From Prescottella equi (lineage in GTDB: Bacteria > Actinomycetota > Actinomycetes > Mycobacteriales > Mycobacteriaceae): a stretch of DNA of 64,000 nucleotides. The position numbers were made by a program, and so were the translations under genes. The notes under the pieces are model-generated. The model was not told where the DNA came from. It saw only the letters and a program-made list of their open reading frames with translations, and searched no databases. Below are positions 43,931 to 52,773 of this stretch, in pieces. Within the stretch, counting starts at the first letter, position 1. Every line of letters starts with the position of its first letter. The DNA is taken from assembly GCF_020171745.1 (NCBI RefSeq), contig NZ_JAIVAH010000024.1:1-64000 (forward strand), written 5' to 3'.

Positions 43931-45028
43931 ATGAGCGGCTTGGAAGATACGAATGCAGGGATGACCGGGCGCGCCGAGTACCCCGCCAGGCGGGTTCTCG
44001 ACGACGCACCGTTGTTGGCGGCGGCCACGGGCCGTCCGGTGAAGCATCGACCCGTGTGGTTCATGCGTCAGGCCGGACGCTCGCTGCCCGAGTACCGGGA
44101 GATCCGGGCGGGGATCGGGATGCTCGAGTCCTGCTTCGACCCGGAGTTGGTCTGCGAAATCACCATGCAGCCCGTCCGCCGGCACAAGGTGGACGCGGCG
44201 ATCCTGTTCTCCGACATCGTCGTTCCGCTCAAGGCGGCCGGCATCGACCTCGACATCGTGGCCGGGGTGGGCCCCGTCGTCGCGAACCCGGTGCGCACGG
44301 TGGCCGACGTCGCCGCCCTGCCGCGCCTGGTGCCCGACGAGGTCGGCGCGGTCGCGCAGGCCGTCCGGCTGCTCACCGCCGAGCTCGGCGAGACGGCGCT
44401 GATCGGTTTCGCCGGCGCACCCTTCACGCTCGCGTCGTACCTCGTCGAGGGCGGTCCGAGTCGCAATCACGAGCGCACCAAGGCGCTCATGCACGCCGAC
44501 CCCAAGACGTGGCACGCGCTGCTCGGCCGCATCACCGACATCACGATCGCGTTCCTGCAGGCCCAGTTGCACGCGGGTGTCGACGCGGTCCAGCTGTTCG
44601 ACTCGTGGGCGGGCGCGCTGTCGCTGGCCGAGTACCGCGAGTTCGTGATGCCGCACTCCGAGCGCGTGTTCGCCGAGGTCGAGTCCGCGCACGTGCCGCG
44701 CATCCACTTCGGTGTCGGTACCGGTGAGCTGCTCGGTGCGATGGGTGAGGCCGGTGCCGACGTCGTCGGTGTCGACTGGCGCATCCCGCTCGACGTCGCC
44801 GCGCGGCGTGTCGGCCCGGGCAAGGCGCTCCAGGGCAACCTGGACCCGGCCGTCCTGTTCGCCGGCTGGGATGCGACCGAGAAGGAGGTCCGGCGCATCT
44901 GTCGCGAGGCGGACGCCGCCGTCGCCGCCGGCGCCACCGGACACATCTTCAACCTCGGACACGGGGTCCTCCCGGACACCGATCCGGCCATCCTGACCGA
45001 CGTCGTGGAGCTGGTGCATTCGCTGTGA
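43931..45028 (+). CDS. hemE: Uroporphyrinogen decarboxylase
   Basis: A 365-residue enzyme. It has the signature [49 protein letters not shown] and the C-terminal [13 protein letters not shown]. It decarboxylates uroporphyrinogen III to coproporphyrinogen III in the cytosol. ATG 43931 is my choice; ATGs at 43913 and 43961 remain possible. Its stop overlaps the start of the oxidase gene (GTGA), so it heads a tightly coupled heme operon. Confidence 0.96.
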   Translation: MSGLEDTNAGMTGRAEYPARRVLDDAPLLAAATGRPVKHRPVWFMRQAGRSLPEYREIRAGIGMLESCFDPELVCEITMQPVRRHKVDAAILFSDIVVPLKAAGIDLDIVAGVGPVVANPVRTVADVAALPRLVPDEVGAVAQAVRLLTAELGETALIGFAGAPFTLASYLVEGGPSRNHERTKALMHADPKTWHALLGRITDITIAFLQAQLHAGVDAVQLFDSWAGALSLAEYREFVMPHSERVFAEVESAHVPRIHFGVGTGELLGAMGEAGADVVGVDWRIPLDVAARRVGPGKALQGNLDPAVLFAGWDATEKEVRRICREADAAVAAGATGHIFNLGHGVLPDTDPAILTDVVELVHSL

Positions 45029-46389
45029 CCGGTGGGCGCGTCTCGGTAGCGGTCGTCGGTGGCGGCGTCACCGGGCTCGTCGCCGCATTTCGGTTGCGTC
45101 AGCTGTTGGGCGCCGACGCCGAGATCACCGTCGTGGAGGCGGGATCGCGGCTCGGCGGCAAGCTGCGGACGGTCTCCCTCGGTGACGGACCCGTCGACGT
45201 CGGCGCCGAGGCGTTCATCGCCCGGCGGCCCGAGGTCGCCGAGCTGATCGTCGAACTCGGCATCGAGGACCAGCTGGTCCATCCCGCCGGCCGGAAACCG
45301 CTCCTCTGGTCGGGGGGTGCGCTGCACCCGCTGCCCACCCGGACGCTCATGGGTATCCCGTCGACCGCGCAGTCCGTGGCCGGGCTCGTCGACGCGGACA
45401 CCCTCGCGCGCATCACGGCGGAGCCGACGGTGCCGCTGGACTGGGATCCGTCCGCCGATGTCGACGTCGCGACACTCGTCGGCGACCGGTTCGGCGAGCA
45501 GGTGGTGCGCCGGTCCGTCGACCCGCTGCTGGGCGGGGTCTACTCGGGACTGTCCGACTCGATCGGCGTCCGGGCCGCGCTGCCGACGCTCGCGGCCGCG
45601 CTCGACGGCGGTGCGACGAGCCTCACCGCAGCCGTCACGGCAGCGCTGCCGACGCCGTCGCCCGGACCGGTGTTCGGAACCCTGCGCGACGGCTACGGCA
45701 CGCTGCTCGACGCGCTGCGCGCCGCGGGCCGGCCGCGCACGATCCTGGACGCCGCCGCGACCGGTCTGCGCCGGGACGGCGACGGCTGGTGGCTCGACCC
45801 GCTCGGGCACGTCGACGGCGTCGTTCTCGCCGCGCCCGCACCCGACATGGTCGGTCTGGTCGCCGACGCGGTCCCCGGCCTGTCCGACGCGGCCGCCGGT
45901 ATCGAACTCGCGTCGTCCGCGGTCGTCGCGCTCGCGCTGCCGGACGACACCGGCGTTCCGGAGAACTCCGGCATCCTCGTCGCGACGGGGGAGTCGTTGG
46001 GCGCCAAGGCCTTCACGCTGTCGAGCCGCAAGTGGCCGCACCTGGCCGAACGGGACGTCACGCTGGTACGCGCGTCCTACGGCCGGTTCGGGGACGCCGC
46101 GGTCGTCGACGCTTCCGACGCCGACCTCATCGCCATGGCCCGCGCCGACCTCGAGACGGTGACCGGTGTGTCGACCGTGCCGGTGGAGGCGTTCGTCCAG
46201 CGCTGGCACGGTGGGCTGCCGCAGTACGCGCCCGGACACCTGGACCGGGTGGCCGCGATCGAGTCCGCGGTCGCCGACATCGACGGCCTCGAGGTGGCGG
46301 GTGCCTATCTGCACGGGGTCGGGGTTCCGGCCTGCGTCGCGTCGGCGACGACGGCCGCGACACGGCTCGCGGCCCGAGTGGCAGGATGA
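45025..46389 (+). CDS. hemY: Coproporphyrinogen III oxidase (HemY/CgoX type, FAD)
   Basis: A 454-residue flavoprotein. It has the dinucleotide motif [17 protein letters not shown], the [10 protein letters not shown] segment, [14 protein letters not shown], and the C-terminal FAD clamp [18 protein letters not shown]. With HemQ next door, the likely substrate is coproporphyrinogen III, oxidised to coproporphyrin III, rather than protoporphyrinogen (the gene is often called hemG/hemY/cgoX). GTG 45025 overlaps hemE by four bases. Confidence 0.94.
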   Translation: MTGGRVSVAVVGGGVTGLVAAFRLRQLLGADAEITVVEAGSRLGGKLRTVSLGDGPVDVGAEAFIARRPEVAELIVELGIEDQLVHPAGRKPLLWSGGALHPLPTRTLMGIPSTAQSVAGLVDADTLARITAEPTVPLDWDPSADVDVATLVGDRFGEQVVRRSVDPLLGGVYSGLSDSIGVRAALPTLAAALDGGATSLTAAVTAALPTPSPGPVFGTLRDGYGTLLDALRAAGRPRTILDAAATGLRRDGDGWWLDPLGHVDGVVLAAPAPDMVGLVADAVPGLSDAAAGIELASSAVVALALPDDTGVPENSGILVATGESLGAKAFTLSSRKWPHLAERDVTLVRASYGRFGDAAVVDASDADLIAMARADLETVTGVSTVPVEAFVQRWHGGLPQYAPGHLDRVAAIESAVADIDGLEVAGAYLHGVGVPACVASATTAATRLAARVAG

Positions 46390-46393
46390 GGCC

Positions 46394-47089
46394 ATGGCAC
46401 GCCTCGATTTCGACAAGCTCAATTCCACCCTTCGCTACGCGATGTTCTCGGTCTTCCAGGCCCAGCCGGGTGTCCTCGGTGAGGACCGCGCCGCCGCGGT
46501 GAAGAACGCGCAGGACTTCTTCGCGTCCTACGAGGACACCGACACCGTCGTCCGCGGCATCTACGACGTCGCGGGTGTCCGCGCCGACGCAGACTTCATG
46601 ATCTGGACGCACGCGGAGCGCCTCGAGGATCTGCAGAAGCTGTACGCGGACTTCCGCCGCACCACCGACCTGGGGCAGTCCTGCGATCCGGTGTGGTCCA
46701 ACGTCGCGCTGCATCGTCCCGCCGAGTTCAACAAGAGCCACGTCCCGGCGTTCATCGCCGGCGAGGAGCCGGGCGACTACATCTGCGTGTACCCGTTCGT
46801 GCGCTCGTACGAGTGGTACCTCCTGCCCGACGCCGAGCGTCGCAAGATGCTCGCCGATCATGGGATGGCCGGCCGCACCTACCCCGACGTCCGCGCCAAC
46901 ACGGTCCCGGCGTTCGCACTCGGCGACTACGAGTGGATCCTCGCGTTCGAGGCCCCGAAGCTGGACCGCATCGTCGACCTCATGCGCGACCTGCGCGCCA
47001 CCGAGGCCCGCATGCACGTGCGCGAGGAGACCCCGTTCTTCACCGGTCCGCGCGTGAGCGTCGAGCAGCTGGTCAACTCGCTGCCCTGA
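46394..47089 (+). CDS. hemQ: Coproheme decarboxylase HemQ (ChdC)
   Basis: A 231-residue member of the chlorite-dismutase fold. The probable catalytic Tyr133 lies in [15 protein letters not shown] and the proximal heme His156 in [15 protein letters not shown]. It lacks the distal Arg context of true chlorite dismutases. It converts coproheme to heme b with hydrogen peroxide, the final step of the coproporphyrin-dependent pathway. AGGATGAGG precedes ATG 46394, four bases after the oxidase stop. The operon ends at the hairpin 47097-47135. Confidence 0.95.
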   Translation: MARLDFDKLNSTLRYAMFSVFQAQPGVLGEDRAAAVKNAQDFFASYEDTDTVVRGIYDVAGVRADADFMIWTHAERLEDLQKLYADFRRTTDLGQSCDPVWSNVALHRPAEFNKSHVPAFIAGEEPGDYICVYPFVRSYEWYLLPDAERRKMLADHGMAGRTYPDVRANTVPAFALGDYEWILAFEAPKLDRIVDLMRDLRATEARMHVREETPFFTGPRVSVEQLVNSLP

Positions 47090-47096
47090 CCTGATA

Positions 47097-47135
47097 CGAG
47101 AACACCCCGCACCGGAAAGGTGCGGGGTGTTCTCG
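47097..47135 (+). terminator. Terminator after hemQ (first copy of a repeated element)
   Basis: A 17-base perfect stem (47097-47113 with 47119-47135) closes a GGAAA loop and is followed by a short T-run. The core AACACCCCGCACC and the trailing TGTACCTCGATG (47138-47149) recur at 47902-47947. Confidence 0.9.
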
Positions 47136-47148
47136 TTTGTACCTCGAT

Positions 47149-47308
47149 GTCGTGGCCGGGCTCGCGGCAGGTTCGATTCCCCACGCTGCGGCCGCGCCTG
47201 GGCGTGCACCGTTCGGCGACTGTCTTCACGGGAGCCGGGCTCGTGACCGCGTCGACGGCGGCGCGCGACCAGGCGATGGCCGGAGCGGGCGTCTTCGTCG
47301 TGCCGTGA
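47149..47308 (+). pseudogene. Decayed paralogue of the secreted protein at 48008-48427
   Basis: Bases 47149-47220 encode VVAGLAAGSIPHAAAAP, matching VVAGLASGPIPQASAAP at the signal-peptide end of the protein at 48008-48427. In a different frame, 47219-47308 encode TVFTGAGLVTASTAAR and then DQAMAGAGVFVVP, matching SVYTGPGLATASMTSG and FDFIAGTGVFIVP at that protein's C-terminus. The start codon, the first part of the signal peptide and about 70 central codons are gone, and the two parts are out of frame. It directly follows the repeated element TGTACCTCGATG. Confidence 0.8.
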
Positions 47309-47447
47309 GACCGCGTGGTCCACGACCCGCGACTTCCGTCGAGTTGGCAGCGAGTACAACTCATTTGGGCCCGCACATGGGTATGACCGAAGTATGTTTT
47401 TACCAATCGATGGTGTTCGACACCGTCCGCAATTGGAAGGACTCCAC

Positions 47448-47825
47448 ATGAAGCCCTCTATCCGACGTGCACTCGTCGCCTCGACCACCGCTGTCGCCGC
47501 GGCCGGCATCGCACTTGCCGCTCCGGCTTCCGCATTCGCGGTGCCCGAGATCATCCAGGAGGAGGGGGGCGTCGTGGTGACGTTCGACGATGTGGACGAG
47601 CGGACCGAGGACGCGATCGAATACGTCGTCGAGGCCGTCAACACCATCACCCGGCAGGACTCAGGGGTGATTTACACGAACCTCCGTGGCCCGCGCTCGG
47701 CCGCGACGTGGACGTATGATCCGCGGCTTTTCAACAATGGTCGGCCACTCCACATGGAGTGCACCGTCGAGGAGGATCAGAACCCGAACAAGGGGTACGA
47801 CTGCTGGTCGGTTTTGGACGACTGA
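47448..47825 (+). CDS. Small secreted protein of unknown function
   Basis: A 125-residue protein. A clear signal peptide (KPSIRRALVASTTAVAAAG then IALAAPASAFAVP) has a probable cleavage site at ASA-FA. The mature part of about 95 residues is acidic, with two cysteines (MECTVE and YDCWSV) that may pair. GGAAGGA precedes ATG 47448. I do not recognise a domain. It lies between two related sequence copies (the remnant at 47149 and the gene at 48008) but is not itself similar to them. Confidence 0.72.
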   Translation: MKPSIRRALVASTTAVAAAGIALAAPASAFAVPEIIQEEGGVVVTFDDVDERTEDAIEYVVEAVNTITRQDSGVIYTNLRGPRSAATWTYDPRLFNNGRPLHMECTVEEDQNPNKGYDCWSVLDD

Positions 47826-47901
47826 GCCCCGGCTTTCCGAACGCCCTCCCTCCCCCTGGGCGGGTTGTAGTGGCTCGTCGCGAACGTCGCTCGACCCGAC
47901 G

Positions 47902-47930
47902 ACACCCCGCACCTCACAGGTGCGGGGTGT
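47902..47930 (+). terminator. Terminator after the small secreted protein (second repeat copy)
   Basis: ACACCCCGCACCT (47902-47914) pairs with AGGTGCGGGGTGT (47918-47930) around a CAC loop, followed by TTTT. The core and the trailing TGTACCTCGATG (47936-47947) duplicate the element after hemQ. Confidence 0.85.
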
Positions 47931-48007
47931 TTTCGTGTACCTCGATGCGAGGTGGGTCGGCTGTCGTACTCTGAGCAAACATGCGGGCCCACGATAGGGG
48001 CATTGCG

Positions 48008-48427
48008 ATGCGACGGTCACGGCGGTTTCTCGGTGCGGGAGTAATTGCGGCCGGCGTCGTGGCAGGTCTGGCGTCAGGCCCGATTCCCCAGGCATCGGCC
48101 GCGCCCACCGTGAACACCTTCCAGATTCCGATTGTCGCGAATTGCAGCACATTCTTTCTCCCCTGCTCGTTCACCCCGGTGGTGATCACCGGTGAGGCGC
48201 CTGGGACGGTGACGTTCCCCGCCCTGTATCCGCCCGAGCCTGGACAGCCGACAGTCAAGGGCAGCTATTTCGTCCACTGGAGGAACCTCGGCACCGGCAC
48301 CTCCGGGACTTTGGTGGTTCAGGTCAGCGAAGCGGTCAGCGTGTACACCGGACCGGGGCTCGCAACGGCTTCGATGACGTCGGGCTTCGATTTCATCGCC
48401 GGAACGGGCGTCTTCATCGTGCCCTGA
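48008..48427 (+). CDS. Small secreted protein, intact paralogue of the remnant at 47149
   Basis: A 139-residue exported protein. The signal peptide is MRRSRRFLGAGVIAAGVVAG plus LASGPIPQASAAP. The mature domain of about 105 residues looks beta-rich (TVNTFQIPIVANC, TPVVITGEAPGTVTFPAL, GTLVVQVSEAVSVYTG) and ends GTGVFIVP. Two cysteines (NCSTFFLPC) could form a disulfide. I do not recognise the family. ATG 48008 has a weak purine-rich upstream site; an in-frame ATG at 47981 is also possible. Confidence 0.72.
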   Translation: MRRSRRFLGAGVIAAGVVAGLASGPIPQASAAPTVNTFQIPIVANCSTFFLPCSFTPVVITGEAPGTVTFPALYPPEPGQPTVKGSYFVHWRNLGTGTSGTLVVQVSEAVSVYTGPGLATASMTSGFDFIAGTGVFIVP

Positions 48428-48449
48428 GTCCCGCTGGCAGACTGGGCCC

Positions 48450-50741
48450 GTGAGTTCGCGGTACCAGCACATGGCGCACTGGGGCATGTTCGAGGTCGAG
48501 TCCGCCGACGGCGACGTGAGCGCCGTGCAGCCTTACGCGGGTGACGCCGATCCGTCCCCGATTCTCGGCAACCTGCCCGGGTCGGTGCGGCACCGCGCCC
48601 GGATCACCGGCCCGGCAGTCCGGCGGGGCTGGCTCGAGTCGGGTCCCGGCCCGTCCGACGTCCGCGGCGCCGACGAGTTCGTGGCCGTGTCGTGGGACGA
48701 GCTGACGGAACTGCTGGCGCGCGAATTGCGTCGCGTCGTCGACCAGCACGGCAACCGGGCGATCTTCGGCGGTTCCTACGGCTGGGCCAGCGCCGGCCGA
48801 TTCCACCACGCGCAGAGCCAGGTCCACCGGTTCCTCAACATGCTCGGCGGCTACACCCGCTCGGTGCACACCTATTCGCTGGGCGCGACCGGCGTCATCA
48901 TGCCGCGCGTGGTCGGCACCCACTGGAAGCTGTTCGCCCGCTCCACCAACTGGGACGTCATCTCCGACCACACCGATCTGATGGTGTGCTTTGGGGGAGT
49001 ACCGCTGAAGAACACGGCCGTGAACGGCGGTGGCACCAGCGAACATCCGACCCGCAGCGCGCTGGATCGGCTGCGCGAGCGCGGCGGTGAGGTGGTCTCG
49101 ATCAGCCCGCTGCGCGACGACCTGCACGGTCGGTGCGAATGGATTGCGCCGATCCCGGGATCGGACGTCGCGATCATGCTCGGCCTCGCGCACGTGCTGG
49201 CGTCGGAAGGACTGCACGACAAGGACTTCCTCGACCTTTACTGCGTGGGCTACGACCGGTTCGAGCGCTATCTGCTGGGGATCGACGACGGCGTCCCGAA
49301 GTCGCCGGAGTGGGCGGCGGCGCTGTCCGGGATGTCGGCCGAACAGATCGTCGCGCTGGCCCGCCGGATGGCCGCGGGGCGGACGATGGTGACGGTGACG
49401 TGGTCGCTGCAGCGCGTCCGTCACGGCGAGCAGGCCCCGTGGATGGGGGTGACGCTCGCTGCGATGCTCGGTCAGATCGGGCTTCCGGGAGGCGGATTCG
49501 GGCACGGCTACGGGTCGATGAACGAGCCCGGTCTGGCGCCGGTGCCGTACCCGCTGCCGACGCTGTTCCAGGGCGCCGATCCGGTGTCGGACTTCATCCC
49601 GGTTGCCGCGATCGCGGACCTGCTGCTGCATCCGGGGGAGGAGTTCGATTTCGACGGCCGGCGTCTCACGTACCCGGACACCCGCCTCGTCTACTGGGCG
49701 GGCGGCAACCCGTTCCACCACCACCAGGACCTGGCCCGGTTGCGGCGCGCGCTGTCCCGGCCGGACACGATCGTCGTGCACGAGCCGTACTGGACGCCGA
49801 TGGCCCGCCACGCCGACATCGTGGTGCCGTCGACCACGTCGCTCGAACGCAACGATCTGGCCTGCACCCGCAACGATCCGCTGCTGGTCGCGATGCAGCA
49901 GGCGGTGCCCCGCTACGCCGGCGCGCGCGACGACTACGACACGTTCTCGGCGCTCGCGCACCGGCTCGGGTTCGGGGAGCGGTTCACCGAGGGCCGCACC
50001 GCGCAGCAGTGGATCGAGCACCTGTACGAGCAGTGGCGCGCCTTCGTGTTGACGGACCCGGCGCATCTGGAAGCGCCCGCGTTCGACGAGTTCTGGCGGC
50101 GCGGCCACGTGCGGATGCGCACCGAGGACGGGTTGTCGCTGTTCTCGGACTTCCGCGACGATCCACGCAAGAACCCGTTGACCACGCCGAGTGGGCGGAT
50201 CGAGATCTTCTCCGCCGACATCGACGGCTTCGGTTACGACGACTGCGCCGGCCACCCGCGTTGGTTCGAGCCCGACGAGTGGCTGGGTGGCGAACGCGCG
50301 CAGCAGTTCCCGCTGCACCTGATCGCGAACCAGCCCCGCACCCGTCTGCACGGGCAACTCGACCACGGCGCGACCAGTCAGGCGTCGAAGATTCGCGGGC
50401 GCGAACCGATCCGGCTGCACCCCGACGACGCCGCCGAGCGGGGGCTCGCGGCGGGTGACGTGGTCCGCGTGTTCAACGATCGCGGAGCGTGTCTCGCCGG
50501 CGTCGTCATCGACGCCGATGTCCGGGGCGGGGTGGTGCAGTTGTCCACGGGCGCCTGGTACGACCCGCTCGACCCGGCCGATCCCGACTCGATGTGCGTG
50601 CACGGCAACCCCAACGTGCTCACCGCCGACGTGGGTGCGTCGCGTCTGTCGCACGGCTGCACCGGTCAGCACGTCCTGGTGCAGGTCGAGCGCTTCGATG
50701 GCGATCTGCCCCCGATCAAGGCGTTCGATCCACCGCTCTGA
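48450..50741 (+). CDS. Molybdopterin oxidoreductase of the BisC/TorA (DMSO reductase) family
   Basis: A 763-residue molybdoenzyme. It opens without an iron-sulfur cysteine cluster or a Tat signal, as in cytosolic BisC. SYGWASAGRFHHAQSQ carries the predicted molybdenum-ligand Ser114. MGD-binding segments follow (MVCFGGVPLKNTAVNGGG, VYWAGGNPFHHHQDL, VHEPYWTPMARHADIVVPST), and the C-terminal domain has LIANQPRTRLHGQLDHG and LSTGAWYDPLDP. The family reduces S- or N-oxides such as biotin or methionine sulfoxide. No electron-donor subunit is adjacent. The start is GTG 48450. Confidence 0.9.
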   Translation: MSSRYQHMAHWGMFEVESADGDVSAVQPYAGDADPSPILGNLPGSVRHRARITGPAVRRGWLESGPGPSDVRGADEFVAVSWDELTELLARELRRVVDQHGNRAIFGGSYGWASAGRFHHAQSQVHRFLNMLGGYTRSVHTYSLGATGVIMPRVVGTHWKLFARSTNWDVISDHTDLMVCFGGVPLKNTAVNGGGTSEHPTRSALDRLRERGGEVVSISPLRDDLHGRCEWIAPIPGSDVAIMLGLAHVLASEGLHDKDFLDLYCVGYDRFERYLLGIDDGVPKSPEWAAALSGMSAEQIVALARRMAAGRTMVTVTWSLQRVRHGEQAPWMGVTLAAMLGQIGLPGGGFGHGYGSMNEPGLAPVPYPLPTLFQGADPVSDFIPVAAIADLLLHPGEEFDFDGRRLTYPDTRLVYWAGGNPFHHHQDLARLRRALSRPDTIVVHEPYWTPMARHADIVVPSTTSLERNDLACTRNDPLLVAMQQAVPRYAGARDDYDTFSALAHRLGFGERFTEGRTAQQWIEHLYEQWRAFVLTDPAHLEAPAFDEFWRRGHVRMRTEDGLSLFSDFRDDPRKNPLTTPSGRIEIFSADIDGFGYDDCAGHPRWFEPDEWLGGERAQQFPLHLIANQPRTRLHGQLDHGATSQASKIRGREPIRLHPDDAAERGLAAGDVVRVFNDRGACLAGVVIDADVRGGVVQLSTGAWYDPLDPADPDSMCVHGNPNVLTADVGASRLSHGCTGQHVLVQVERFDGDLPPIKAFDPPL

Positions 50742-50742
50742 C

Positions 50743-50765
50743 TTGTTCTATTTGAACTAGAACAA
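50743..50765. promoter_or_regulatory. Inverted repeat before the GntR/YtrA gene
   Basis: TTGTTCTA (50743-50750) and TAGAACAA (50758-50765) are perfect complements around TTTGAAC. It starts two bases after the bisC-like stop and ends 12 bases before the regulator's GTG. It probably is the autoregulatory operator of the GntR protein. Confidence 0.7.
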
Positions 50766-50777
50766 TAGGGTGGGTGT

Positions 50778-51128
50778 GTGCTCATCCGTATCGATCAGTC
50801 GTCCGCCGTACCGCTGTACGAGCAGTTCGCCGCTTCCGTGCGCGGTGCCATTGCCGACGGCTCGGTCGCGGCCGGGGAGCGGCTGCCGTCCGCCCGGGAT
50901 CTCGCGACGTCGCTGGACGTCAACATCCACACCGTGCTCCGCGGATACCAACTGCTGCGCGACGAGGGCCTCATCGAACTTCGCCGTGGTCGCGGTGCCG
51001 TGGTCGCAGAGGACGCCTCGATCCGCGGTCGGTTGCAGGAGGCGGTCCGCGGCCTCGTCGCGGAGGCGAAACGTCACGGCATGAGCGCGGCCGACCTGCT
51101 GGATCTGGTGAAGAAGGAGATGGCATGA
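50778..51128 (+). CDS. GntR family regulator, YtrA subfamily
   Basis: A 116-residue protein. It is a single GntR winged-helix domain (SAVPLYEQFAASVRGAIADG, LPSARDLATSLDVNIHTVLR, GLIELRRGRGAVVA) plus a short helical tail, without an effector domain. This is the YtrA pattern, whose members usually repress their own operon with membrane genes. The next gene overlaps by four bases (ATGA). Start GTG 50778 follows a purine-rich GGGTGGG. Confidence 0.9.
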   Translation: MLIRIDQSSAVPLYEQFAASVRGAIADGSVAAGERLPSARDLATSLDVNIHTVLRGYQLLRDEGLIELRRGRGAVVAEDASIRGRLQEAVRGLVAEAKRHGMSAADLLDLVKKEMA

Positions 51129-52132
51129 ACGACTCGATTCAGGCGCAGACGGTTTCGTGGGTCCGCGGGCTCGCCGGTGCGTTGCTGATCCCGGTTGTCG
51201 CGGCGGCGGGTTCGATCGCGGTACTGGCGGCGTGGTCCGGAGACCTGCCCGATCCGGTAGCGGTGCACTTCGGGCCCGGCGGGGAGGCGGACGGATTCGC
51301 CTCGAGCAGCGCCGCGCAGTGGTCGCCGATGCTCGGTCTCGCGTTCGCAGTGCTGCTCGGCGGAATCCTGCTGCTGCTCACGCGGCGCGACGTGCGGGCG
51401 GCCCGACTCGGGGCGGCGATCGCCTCCGGCACCGGAACTGCCGTCGCGGTCCTGCCGGTCGGCATGCTCGAATCCCAGCGCGGGCTCGCCGACGCCGCCG
51501 CGGCATCGTTCGCGGGGTGGTGGCTGGTGCCGACGGTTCTCGTCGGCGTCGTCGCTGCGGTCGTCGGGTCCGCGCTGGTCGGGCGCCCCGACCCGGTAGG
51601 CGCCGTCGTTGTCGCTCCGCCGTCGGATGCGGCGCGGATGGATCTCGCCGACACCGAGACCGTCGTGTGGACGGGCACGGCGTCGATGCCGCGCTGGCTC
51701 GCCGTGGTGCTCGCGCTGGTGCCGGTCGTGATCGTCGTGTCCGCCGTCTGGATGGCGTCCGAGGACGCGGTGCCGATGCTGCTCGTCGCGGCGGTCGTCG
51801 GCGCGATCCTGATGGGGCTCGCGCTCGCGCCCGTGCACGTCGTGGTGGACGGCCGCGGGCTCGAGACGAGGTATGTGCTCACCGGGGGCCGACGCCGGAT
51901 CCCGCTCGACGAGATCGCCCGCGCGGATGTCGTGAAGATCGGGCTGATCAACCGCTACGGCGGCATCGGCTACCGGGTCGGCCCCGACGGTGTCGGACTA
52001 CTCGTGCGACCGGGTGAGGCGCTGCGCGTGACCCGCGGTGACGGTTCGAAGTTCACCGTCACCGTCGACGGCGCGGATCAGGCTGCCGCCGTGCTCAACT
52101 CGCTCGCAGCACGGGGGCGGGTCGCCCAGTAG
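51125..52132 (+). CDS. DUF1648 domain membrane protein with C-terminal PH-like domain
   Basis: A 335-residue membrane protein. Helix 1 (LAGALLIPVVAAAGSIAVLAA minus its end residues) is followed by the DUF1648 signature LPDPVAVHFGPGGEADGFAS. Further helices lie at about 60-150 and 195-245. A soluble beta domain follows (VDGRGLETRYVLTGGRRRI to FTVTVDGADQAAAVLNSL) that looks PH-like. Pairing with a YtrA regulator suggests an envelope-stress role. Its last 55 bases overlap the converging gene. Confidence 0.82.
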   Translation: MNDSIQAQTVSWVRGLAGALLIPVVAAAGSIAVLAAWSGDLPDPVAVHFGPGGEADGFASSSAAQWSPMLGLAFAVLLGGILLLLTRRDVRAARLGAAIASGTGTAVAVLPVGMLESQRGLADAAAASFAGWWLVPTVLVGVVAAVVGSALVGRPDPVGAVVVAPPSDAARMDLADTETVVWTGTASMPRWLAVVLALVPVVIVVSAVWMASEDAVPMLLVAAVVGAILMGLALAPVHVVVDGRGLETRYVLTGGRRRIPLDEIARADVVKIGLINRYGGIGYRVGPDGVGLLVRPGEALRVTRGDGSKFTVTVDGADQAAAVLNSLAARGRVAQ

Positions 52133-52773
52133 CGGGCCGCGGCCGCCGTCGCCGCGAGTGTGATGCATACCGCGCCGATCGTCGTGACGAAGGTGATGGG
52201 CTCGGTAGTGAACCCGAGGGCATATGCCACCCCGACACCCGCCGCCGTCGCGACCGCGGCGCCGGCGGGCAGGAGGGCGGCGAGCCACCGCGTGGTGCTG
52301 CCGGAGCGGGGATCACCTACCCAGCGCAGCATCACGAACGTGCAGTTGACCGCTAGTAGATACGCGAGCAGGCCGGCCGCCGCGTACATGCCGACGATCA
52401 GGTACGTCGGCTCGATTTGCAGTTCACCCGTTGTGAATCCCACGTAGAGAATCACCCCCAGGAATGCGAAACCGACACCGACGCCGATGAGTCCGGCGGT
52501 CAGGACGATGCCGAGGCGCAGCGCTCGCCCGGACAACCCGCGTTCGTCGGCCCACTGCTGCAGCGTTGCCGAGGGGTCCTCGCCGACAACCGCGCTCGCC
52601 GGCAGTCCGTCCGCGTCGGCCGCGGCGAGTTCTTCCGACAGTTCGGTGAGCAGGGCGCGGCGGTCGGCGGGTCGCACGGCCGCCCGGCGCCAGACGCGCC
52701 TGGCATCCCGCTGGATCTTCCGAGTCGAATCCGGCCCTGAGGGGTCCGTGTGCTCGCTGTTTACCTCGATCAT
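52078..52773 (-). CDS. HAAS/DUF1700-like membrane protein paired with PadR
   Basis: A 231-residue protein. The N-terminal ~75 residues are helical and soluble (RRALLTELSEELAAADADG, ATLQQWADERGLSG), like the HAAS signalling domain often found beside PadR regulators. Four hydrophobic helices follow. Start ATG 52773 overlaps the padR stop. The function is unknown; co-transcription with PadR suggests it is the regulated partner. Confidence 0.75.
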   Translation of the reverse strand: MIEVNSEHTDPSGPDSTRKIQRDARRVWRRAAVRPADRRALLTELSEELAAADADGLPASAVVGEDPSATLQQWADERGLSGRALRLGIVLTAGLIGVGVGFAFLGVILYVGFTTGELQIEPTYLIVGMYAAAGLLAYLLAVNCTFVMLRWVGDPRSGSTTRWLAALLPAGAAVATAAGVGVAYALGFTTEPITFVTTIGAVCITLAATAAAARYWATRPRAASELSTAAA

